64,000 nt of DNA from assembly GCF_030867145.1 (NCBI RefSeq), contig NC_134415.1, positions 11,200,417 through 11,264,416 on the forward strand, written 5' to 3'. The notes under the pieces are model-generated. The model was given only the letters and a program-made list of their open reading frames with translations. It searched no databases and was not told the DNA's origin. Source of the DNA: Opisthocomus hoazin. Lineage: Eukaryota > Chordata > Aves > Opisthocomiformes > Opisthocomidae. Positions 54,100 through 64,000 of the stretch are shown in pieces. Numbering within the stretch: position 1 is the first letter of the stretch; each line of letters begins with the position of its first letter. Made by a program: the position numbers and the translations under genes.

Positions 54100-56410
54100 C
54101 TGTAGCAGCAGTCATGCCAGTGCTAGGTTCAGAAGTAAGATTAAAATTATTTTCTGTGTACACATCTCCAAGGATTGTATTAGACTTTTTTGATGATTGG
54201 CAACACATGGTGGCTACCATAATATGATTATTCTCATGTTCTTCTACAAGACAAGACCCAGTATCACCTCCTGTAACCATAGCTCTAGTTGGACTTCATA
54301 TGTGGCTGTTCTGTTACCATTGTATGTGCTCAACTTCACATCACCCAGTAGCAGTGACCTGCCGTTCACTTTTTTATCACTGTTGAGACATCTGCAGGCT
54401 TTATCAGAGATTAACTTATAGTGGGGAAGATTGATTTGTTTTTCTTCTAGAATATTGGTTAAAATGCTGTGCTAAAAATAGCACAGACCTAGAAACATGT
54501 CTGTACAGAACCGAATTAGTGGTATAATTACTTGGTGATGATTTCCTAGTTTTCAAGAGTTTTTTGAGATCTGTTTATAAGCTAGTGCATTTTTCTATCT
54601 CCGTTAGTCAAAATGCTGTGTAATACCAAGGCAGACATCTGACAGATAAAGTGGGAATCTTAACATGTTAATACTAATACCTGTTTAATCCTAAACTGTA
54701 ATCTTATTGCATACTCTGATAGACAAGATGTATTTTCAGTAAGCACATGTTAGCATTAATATTCATCTGCTTTTAAACTCTCAGTTACAAGTCCTGGATA
54801 TGCCCTACCATTACTGAAGTTAGGCTGGAAGGTGTGTGCTTACCTTTGCTAATTCATTTACCCTTTAAAAATACTGTCACAATATTAGCTTTCAGTTAGT
54901 CCTTTCTGAGTTTTCAAGTGTCTTAAGCATTATCAACCATGACTCTTTTATGGTCCAGCAATTGTAATTGCCATTTGACTCTTGGAAAATCAGAGCATAA
55001 CTTCATTCTTCAACTTTACTTCTTTAATAGGGATAGAATATTTGCCTTCATCGTAGGACTCACTTGCATGAGTGGCCAAGTGGTCAAAGACATTCCCCCA
55101 GTTATTGGGCTCTACAGACTTTATGGGGACAGCTGGATCATGGACCTGGAGTTTGTGAGGTTAGTTTCAAGCATTAACACTTCCAGGAGCAGCACGGATT
55201 TAAATCACCTCATGCTGTTTGGAAACCTCACCCATACACTTGCATCAGCATAAACTTTTTGAAAGCAGAGCTACAAAAGTAACTGCGTAAAAGTAAGGTA
55301 GCCTGTACATCTTTTGTGTGTGGTAAGTAGGTGATGTTGGTTTTGGTTAACCTGTGTGTTTTCAGCCTAGTGATTGTAAAGAGATTTTAGGGATCAGAGA
55401 GATGCACACACAAGCAAACACACGTGGCAATAAAACTTCATCCACAGTGTATTTATGACGAGTAACAAAGGATTAAATTCTTCTTAGAAATAGAAAAGTG
55501 GGGAAAAAATGTCATGATATATAATGTAGTCAAGGTACTTGGCGGATATCAAACCAGAGACCAGACACAGAGTTGTGGAGGTCTGGGGGGACAGTGGAGG
55601 AGGTTGATTTTTTGATGGAACTGCTGAAAACCATTTAGATAATCTGCACTGCTCATGAATTCACTCCCTGTCTGTTGCCCTGTAAAATATTCACAGTCTG
55701 ATACATCTTTCATCTTCCATATGTCAGATGAAGCACATTATGGGAAGGTGGGCAGGGTCTAGAAATCCCCTTTCTAGCACGTAAGTAGTCTGTGGCACAT
55801 GGGCATTAACATTGTGTTTCAAAGACGTTTTGTCAGTTTGGCATAGAGGGGCTGGACATCACAGTAGGAACTGAGTTCATGGTGTCACAAACCTTTTCTC
55901 AGGCACCCCTCTCAACATCTGTTCCATTCATGCACACATGCAGAAGCATTTGAGTGGCAAACTTGATTTGGGCACTGTTGCAAATGAAAAATACAGTATA
56001 TCTGCACATGATATTGCCAGTGAAATAGAAAGTGTAACACAGAGACGGGAAGGGAGAAGCAATGGGGCTAAAGCAGGTAAGCTCCTCTGTCCTCAGTGTT
56101 GAAGTGTCAGCATAGTGGGGCTTGACTTACGTCTGTCAATATTCAAGAAGCTTTCCTGGAACAAATCTTCCCTTGTGCTACAGTGATCTGTAGAGCTTTT
56201 CTATTTCTTCAGAAAAAAAACCAATATAAGAAGATCCCGTATGCTCTCCACAGCTCTGCATCCCCTTCATCGTGGTTTCACAAGTGTGTGCAGTTCAGCA
56301 GTATGATCTAAGAAATTTCACTACCAAGAAGCATGTTTTAATGTCTAAGGAACAAAGATGGAAACAAGGACCGGGAACAGACCTCCAGAAATCTTCCCCT
56401 TGCCTCGTGG
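54100..56410. other. Intergenic stretch, no gene recognised
   Basis: Short open frames only. The longest, 54939-55253 on the plus strand, shows no domain and no matching splice sites. Confidence 0.5.
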
Positions 56411-56419
56411 CAGGATTAA

Positions 56420-57050
56420 TTTTCACCCATCTTCCAGAGATGGACACTCCACAACTTCCCAGGCAAGTCATCACAGTGTTTCACCACCTTTTTCATTACG
56501 AATCTTTCCTAGCTTTTTCTTGCTGCAACTTAAGCCCATTGTTTCTCATAATAACCGTTGTAAACACGAGAAAAAGATTTTTTCCACTCCTTTTCAAAGA
56601 GCCTTTCGTTTGTGAGGAATATCATGTCCCTCTTCCAGCCTTTTCTTCTTGAGGAAAAACCACGTCTGTTCTTGCATCTTTTATCATAGGACAGTCTAAA
56701 TTTCTGCTCATCGTCATTACTCTCTGAATTCTCAGGTAGTTCATATTCATCCTGGTGTGCAGTGCCCAAGCTACACACAATATTTCAGCTAAAGCCCTAC
56801 CATTGTTGAGTACAGCAGAAGGGTTATTTCACATATCTTGCAGGCTCTACTCCTACTTAGAAATCCCAGTGTGGTGTTTGCTTTTTTCACAACAGCATGA
56901 TGGTGTTGACTCAGGCTTAGCTAGTGATTCGGTATATCCCATGGACTCTTTTAAGAAGAAATGCCACCAGCCACTTGTTTTCCACCCTGTATTTTTGTAG
57001 CTGGTTATTCCTGTCCAAATGTGGTATTCTGCATTTATCCCTCTTGAATA
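56420..57050 (-). mobile_element. Old L3-like CR1 fossil (minus strand, ~630 bp)
   Basis: Antisense remnant of an ancient CR1/L3. Reading up the plus strand it shows gatggacactccacaacttc, then the chain from gtgcagtgcccaagctacac to ttgactcaggcttagctagt, and tcctgtccaaatgtggtatt followed by gcatttatccctcttgaata. That last order matches the L3 ORF2 C-terminal region upstream of the younger copies' truncation points. Open frames here, including one of 126 codons on the opposite strand, come from the fossil and are not genes. Confidence 0.72.
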
Positions 57051-57059
57051 GTGCCCAGG

Positions 57060-60000
57060 CAGTGATGAGAGTCCTCTTCACTCTTCCTGTAAAATCTTTG
57101 CCAATATTTTTTATGGTTTTTTATTGCAAAACCCACAAGATACACAGGAGTAGCTAGTACATAGATTTTTTTTGCCTTTGTATTTATGTCTTTATTTGTT
57201 TAGAAAGCATAGGGAATAAGGGTGTTAGAGGAGCACCAGCTCTATTAGCAAATACTTCTTATGCGGACAATGAGATAAGAGAAGAAACTTCTCAATTTGT
57301 GTTGTAAACTCCATAAATTCTGATCTGTTTAACCAGAGATTAAACCCAGATGTGAAGCAAACAACGTTAAGAAGAAAAAGGCAGGAGCTGACATTGATTA
57401 AACTTTTGTAAAGTTCCATGACGTCAAGCAGATGATTAAAATTTTAGTCAGGACAAAGATCTCCAACATGTATAGATCTCCTTTGTGTTCTTTTGCAATG
57501 CAGTCACAACTTCTGGTGCAAAGTAATCAAGGAGTTCATTACAAAGAAAACACCTCTTTCCAATATTTTGTAAAAATAAGTCTTTATAAAGTGCTTAGCT
57601 CACACTTTATAACCAAAATGAAATAAACAGCTCTTCAGCAGTTTATTCTGGACCCAGAACTGGTGCTGAACACTCCTGAGAGTATGACAGAAGTAAGAAA
57701 ATGTGTATAAATAAAAGTATCATTAAGTGCGATTCTGTGCACATTTTTTATATCACTAACTCTTTTACTGGTAGACAAAAGTATTCAGGTAGAGTAGCAC
57801 CTATGATATAAAATGCTAGGCTGATTAAACTTGGCATGTTTTCTTCAAACCCCACAAAGCACCAGCAATTGTTCTGACCTCACTTCTACACTTTTGGAAT
57901 CACTGTTCAACTATTCTCTGCTTAAAATCAGTAAAACAGAAACTGGGCCAGACTCATTAAATGGAAAGACATTTATATTTTGAGCACTGAGATCTGTCTG
58001 AGACTTGAATTCTGGCCTGCTGAAGATGTTTTTTTGTTAATCAGCTGATTTCTTTCCTCTAGTGTCCCAGAATGAGACCGAGAAGAACTTTGAAGTATCT
58101 ATTTTTATTGTTTGCATAATCTAGCATTGCTCAAAATATCTCAGTTACTGATTAAGATTGTGTTGCAGACTTCAGTGTAGCATTGAGTTTAATATAACTA
58201 CATAAATACAACAAACAGTACTCATGGGCCTAGTGGAAGGGTCAGAAAATGCAAGTGTAGAGAAAAATCCTGGCCTGTCCAAAGGATTTTATTTTCAAAT
58301 GGCCTGAACATAGGTGCTGTCCCTATTATCGGTACTCCTCATAGTATTAAACTCACAAAAACCAAAAGTTAACAGATTTCCAGAAGGGTAGGCCCTACAT
58401 CAAAATGAGAAGATATACACACACAACATAAAAGATTCAGTTTGCAGCATGACTGTCTTTCTCAGCTTCAATTTGACTGTAGCATCCTCCAAAGAGTTTA
58501 CTAACAATATCCTACTGAGATTCACAGTCCTTGCATAGAGAAGTTATGTTGTACTCTTGCTTGTCTGTTTACAAACATACTGAAGGCAACCTAGATTTAG
58601 TATTGTCTTACTTCAGTAAAATTCTGCTGATATTCATAGATAAATGCACTGATTGGCAAAGTAATTCTCAAAATTATTTTTTGTGAAGTAGTTGATTTAG
58701 TCACCAAACAGTGGACTGCTGCACCAAAAACATTATTACCACAAGCAGTCAGGATGTGTGGTTTCTGCTGCACACACACGTTGAGATGGATTTTTTCCTG
58801 TAATTGTGTTTCAGCCATTCATCCTCATTCTCCTCTGTCCCACCTTGTCCTAAGTGCTAAAGGATACCTTGAAGCTCAGTCTTATGGCACTTTGAATAGC
58901 AAGAGCCTCACTCTGTTGTTAGATATAACTTTCTTCCCTTTTTCTCCCTTTGTTTTGGAAACTGTGCACTTTCAGCTATTTCCCTCCTCACCTGAGGCTA
59001 TGTTTCAGCAGTATATAGTGCGTGTGTGTAGGCTTTATGTGTTTCATAAATGAAGTGCTTTGCAAACAGCTATGGAAGGAGCAGGGGAGCTTACCACTAG
59101 AATCTCCTTCCAGAGTTTTTCCTGAATCACCAAATGAGGTAGTCATCAATAGACAAGTTAGGCAGGAAATGCAGGAAGTCAAGACTAACTTTAAGATGGG
59201 CTTATTCCTCCAAATGAGAACCCAAACGTTTCTTCAGCTCTGTGTGAGCACTAAGCCACTATCCTAAAGCCACTACTGTTTCAAGACATGTTTTATGGGT
59301 AGAGAAAGCTCTGAAAAAGGCATCACAGCCTCAACCTGCAGAAACTCTGCTGACCTGTTTACAGTACTTCTGGAGAGACATTTTGATAAAGTATATCTTT
59401 TCTAACTGCTCACCTTCTTCAGTTTCTCATTTCATGTTCTCTTTGACGAAAAAACATGTAGGGTGTCCACTCTGCAAATTACTATTGGCCAGCTCTGGAT
59501 CTTATGCATGCAAAATATTATGAACTATTACAGATTTATTTTTTCCATGTGCTAGCAAACTGCTCCCTGCCGCGTGTTCATGCTCTGTTTTTTATAATGT
59601 GACATACAGGTACTCCACTGTAGCTTGTTATGCAGTACTGCAGTTAACAAATCATTCACTAGTAAAAGATCATAAAACATAGCCTTACCAAAAATGTGTG
59701 TATCTCATCTACATGCAACCAAAACACATCCAAAAAATCCCACAAAACACAAAACTTCCTCTGCTGAGAATTAGCAGAAAGCTCCACCTCATTTTAAAAT
59801 GAGGAGACATATCTATTATAGAATAACCCCTGTTGCAGCTTTTCAGTACCTGAGTGCCTGTTCACAAACATATTGCAAATTTTTACAGCAGTCACACAGG
59901 TGTAACTATAGTCAACAAGCGTTTTCTTTAATTCATCTTCTCCCTCATATAAAAATAAGTTGAGATTTCGATTTTCTTTCCTGACAAACTAGTATAAGTA

Positions 60001-63000
60001 AAATTAATTTGATTGGAAAAAAATACAGCAGTATGAATCGGGAAACAAGATACTTCGCAAAACCACATTTTGAAGAAAAACTTTCCAGAAAATTAAACAT
60101 AAAACCTTTCATGTCTGCTACAGTGCTTGATCTTTCCTTCTTCTCTCCACCTCCTGTGGATAAGTGTATCCTCCCATGAACTGTAACATGGCAGCTTTAA
60201 CTCTGCAGCCTGTATGGCTCCAGGCAGTGATTTCAGTGCATGCTCCAGCTTCTACTGGAATTGCTTCGTTTACTTTATAGGATTTTGCCTATTTTTTCCA
60301 CTAGTGAAACTGAAGCCTTTCACAGATCCTGCAGTTGAATAGTTATTTTCAGAAAGGAAAGGTAGGCTGAGAGTCTAGTCTGGGGGCTGTGTTCAAGCCG
60401 CTTAGCTGCACATCTCCGCTGTCACTCTGGGCTTTACCTACAAAGGGCCCCCCCAGCTTCTAGCTGAAGAAAGTGAATTTTCTGTGCTGGGTCCAGGGAG
60501 ACGGGAGCTACTGGTGGTGCACAGTGTGGAGTGTGTAGCTCAGCCTTTTCAGGGAGAAAAGAGAATCATAGCAGGGTGTGTGTCCCCCCTTTATCCACTG
60601 AGTTGCAAAGGATGCTCCTCTGTGAAGCACATGACAGTACTCTTGCTAAACGCTTGCCTAATGGGCCAGCTGCCTTCGATGTCAGAGCCAAAGGAAACCT
60701 TCATTTAAGGTCCTGACATGGCATAGCCTGCAGACCCATATCAGCTTGAAGATCTACCTATACCAGTAGCAGTGCCCCCCCTTGATTTCTTGTAACATCC
60801 CCCCTCTGCACCAACACCTTCCTGGAGAATGTCACCTCTCAGCAGCCTGCTGCTGGGTGAGCTCATGACAGGCGTCCTCATCCTTCTGTGGCTGGATGAG
60901 CTGGGGCACGAAATAAAGCTGCTGCATCAACCTACCTTGTTGTGCCTGTAGCACAAATAGTTCACACTGATGAGCAAGGCTAAAACACACAGTTGTTCTT
61001 CAGCTGATTTAAGAAGCGATGTGACACCTTTTCTGTCTCAACCAAACTCACTGTAAGGGGAGAGCTAGCTAAATAGCAGTAACAGCCTCAGCCATCCCAT
61101 TTAAGCTGCCGCTCCAGACCTGACAGGGGCTCAGAAGCCTGAGAGAGACTAAGGCATAGCCAAATTTCATGGCTCCAACGTAGGCTGAATTACAATAACA
61201 GAACAGCTGTGAATTCTCATACAAGTTTGTTACATGGCAACAAAGGGCATATTATTTATAGCTTTCAGCAATCTTAGAATTTGTACCCAGGTTCTGCTAA
61301 CACAGAAGGCCTGGTCCCTTTCCAAGAAAGAATTGGACCAAAAGTCAGTGAGAATGAGGATGGCTGGGAAGAGCTGAGGGTTAAACCAAATCCAGCTGCC
61401 TCCTAGGAAAATGCAGTATTTCTCCTGCGGCCTCTCTTGACAGTTTTGACAGGTTTATAACAGAGCCAATATAGTCTTAAATAGCAAAATCATCTTCATA
61501 ACCCCTACAATGCTTGGGTTACCCTGACAGTCTAGACAGCACAGATGCGTTTGCGCTAAGCTGGTGATCCTGCCCTCACCTGTAGCACAGCAGCTGTTTT
61601 TCCCATTGACGACTCTTTTATTTTGTTGATGACTAATGAATCAAGCTGCTGGAACATGCGTTGCTCTTCCTCAGACAGTCAGCATTCAAATATGCAGCTC
61701 ATATCAGTACCTGATTTTCAATTTTTGACCACATATGCAGCATTTTAGAGGATGAAGGTCAGACAGAGACCATACTCATATCTATCACTTGACATTAAGT
61801 TTTGAAGTACTCAGAGTAAGGGCCAAGTCACCTTGTGAAGTAGTGCCAGTGCCAAGAACAGAATTTCTTTACTTGCCATGTCTTCCTTTCAGCACCCTCA
61901 TGTGTGGTTTTTTCCATTGACAGAGTTCACTTTTTATGCAGGAAATGGATATATCCACCCTGCATCTGTGAGCATATGTGTGCATGTTTTCTTTCTCATA
62001 ACTTCTCTTTGTGAGGTAATGGGTGTAGTAGCTGCCTTAGTGAGGTCATACTGAGGCTCAGCCTTTCCAGTCGGTCACCAGCAGGCTTTTGAGGAATACG
62101 TGGCTGCAGCTGCTTTGTGTGGAAGCACTGATACACACACTTAACCCCCCAACCCGCTCCATCCCCTCTCCTCACCTACCAGTTGGCTGACATAAAGATT
62201 TCCCTGCAAATCTATCTGGCAGGCTGTAAAGTCTTGGCTCTGTTCTTGAGAATAGGAAATAAGCTTTGGGTCTGCCAGTGATCTACTGATCAGTGGCAGA
62301 TGAACCTAGTTCTTTTTGAACCATCTCAAGGACCTTCCAATCAATAGCCTTCTCGCCTTTTGGACACGTAACAGGCTTGGGCTGAAGGTATGATTAGGAT
62401 ACAGACCATGCTGCTGCACACAGACAGAAAGTGTCTTGGGGAGTATTTGCAAAAAAATGAACACCACCAGCCAAGCCCACCCTGCAACAAACCATAAGCA
62501 GCCCAATAAAGGCCCTTTACAGTCCCTGCTGGACATGATGTAAGTGTTGAGTGGCCCAAGCAGCCCCTCCTCAGTCCTTGCCTGCTCTGGAAACTCCACA
62601 TGCACCCAGTGAGGCACACCCCTCCCTCCCGAGGATCTGTTGCTGCAGGGGAAAGGACAGTGCTGCTTTTCAAACTCTGGTATCAATACTTGCTGTATAT
62701 TCCTCAAAACCCACCTGGAATACACTGCCACAGTTGTGTGCCATAGAACACTACAGTCACAAGAGAGACATCAGGTGGAAACCAAGAGGCAGGGAGTGAT
62801 ATGATTATGACTTTCTGGAGGGAGCCCTAAAGGCATCAACGACCTGCATTAAAATTATATTCATGTTCCTCTAAACTAGGGTCAGACTTTTTTTCTTATA
62901 GGACCTAACTGCCTTTACATGTTGCAAACTGTATAGGAACAGTCAGCAGATACCCAAGAAATTTGCACACTTAAGTAGCAACCTAAAAATGTCAGGAAAG

Positions 63001-64000
63001 AAAGTGGGTACAGGTGCCATTACAAAGCATCCTGGGAAAGCTGGAGAAACTAAACACATAGCCATAGGCAGAAGTCCTTTTTTTTTTTTTCCTCTAAAAT
63101 TTGACAGGGCAATTCAAAACTGTATGAAAAGAACAGGATATTTTAAAACTCAGGAGAGCTGTCTAGAAAAATTTCTGGAACATTGATCCTTAAGGGAAGT
63201 GTGTGCGTGCCATTAGATGTTTTGTACGCAGGTTGTTACTGTAACATATATGAAATTGCATTTCTCAATTACATTTCAGGGATCCCTTGGAAGTTTTCCA
63301 CAGAAACCCTCCCTCTCTCTCTCCCCCTCCACTTCATAGCCCATAAGTTAAAAACCAGTGTTCTAAAAATAGTTTCTCTCCTGGTTAGGTCTTTTGGTTT
63401 TTTCCCCATAGTTTCTATAGGAGCTTTCTTGAAAGGTGAATACAGCAGTGCAATTTGATGCTGAAGGTTATATTCTGTCCTATTAATTCATTTGACCTTT
63501 TTAATTTATAGTATCTTACATAAACAAAACACAAAACCTCATCTGAAGAGGAAGATTGTCTGTCACTTACTGTGCTTAACAGTGTATCTTTAATATTTTT
63601 ACCCTGAAGCTACCACCATCTGGAAGTCATTAGCACAGGAAAACAATAAAAAGTCCATCTAAGTTCACAAGACTTGTTGCCTGCAGTACTTGAGTGAGAA
63701 GATTAGCATCCCTATTCATTCATTTATTTATTCTACACACACACAATGTTAAGTAATTTCTAAATCCAAACAGTTTGGAAAGCTTCTGCTGTTGCTTATG
63801 TGCTAAAGCCCAAGCTGAGGTTATCATGTTCACCTTGTAGCAACAAATGGCAATTTGCACTCCATAAAGCATTGTACACAATTTGTAGCTGTGCATAGAT
63901 GGCTGTAGAACATCAGCTGTGGCAAGAAGAGTACAGACAGATGAATCTCTGGTGTTAGCAGGCACAGACAAAAAAATTTATTTCTACCCACTTGAAATTC
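57060..64000. other. Intergenic stretch, no gene recognised
   Basis: No coding exon, RNA gene or clear transposon recognised. Minor features are a T run near 63080, short CA runs near 58770 and 63737, and C/T-rich words (ccctccctctctctctcccc) near 63310. A 141-codon minus-strand frame at 62306-62731 has no recognisable domain. Confidence 0.5.

Noticed and set aside
56272-56652. 126-codon plus-strand frame
   Set aside because: It runs through the opposite strand of an old L3-like CR1 remnant.
62306-62731. 141-codon minus-strand frame with one hydrophobic segment
   Set aside because: No recognisable family and no supporting signals. Overlapping open frames on both strands point to chance.
34640-64000. 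Search for MAP1LC3C, BECN2 or PLD5 exons downstream of EXO1
   Set aside because: No open frame resembling the ubiquitin-like LC3 core, a beclin or a phospholipase D motif was seen. They may lie beyond the window, and BECN2 is a mammalian retrogene.
1-64000. CRISPR arrays, operons, tRNA or rRNA genes, prophage features
   Set aside because: None seen. The window is vertebrate nuclear DNA, so bacterial features are not expected.

Overview
The window looks like nuclear DNA of a bird. It carries many CR1 retrotransposon copies, several ending in the ATTCTATG-type 8-base tail, and one avian-style ERVL-like solo LTR. It also holds an intron-rich gene of the human 1q43 region, EXO1. The species cannot be told from the sequence.

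Layout. (1) About 1-2.65 kb: the end of a CR1 copy, then an apparently intact single-coding-exon gene on the minus strand. It encodes a 319-residue secreted protein of the N-formylglutamate amidohydrolase (FGase) family. (2) 2.65-12.5 kb: mostly non-coding sequence with one CR1 copy that has an internal 51-bp duplication, plus an orphan cysteine-rich candidate exon just upstream of EXO1. (3) 12.7-13.5 kb: a CpG island promoter with a near-consensus ZNF143 site, a GC box and an E2F-type site, and a probable 5'UTR intron. (4) 13.35-34.43 kb: the complete EXO1 gene on the plus strand. It has 13 coding exons, all with GT-AG boundaries and an open frame throughout, and predicts an 810-residue protein with the XPG-family catalytic residues conserved. 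Its 6.9-kb intron 11 has absorbed a ~2-kb sense CR1, a 0.5-kb antisense CR1 and a 410-bp solo LTR with a perfect 5-bp target duplication. (5) 34.6-64 kb: a stretch with no gene I can recognise. It contains three younger CR1 3' ends, three old L3-like CR1 fossils, a near-perfect hairpin, a polypurine stretch and a few weak exon or promoter candidates.

The two firm genes are not obviously linked in function. EXO1 is a nuclear 5'-3' exonuclease and flap nuclease of mismatch repair and end resection. The FGase-like protein has a signal peptide and six N-glycosylation sequons, so it should act in the secretory pathway or outside the cell. No undescribed multi-gene system is evident. The least ordinary items are the FGase-like gene, the orphan exons at 11.9 kb and 43.9 kb, and the TE-loaded intron 11.
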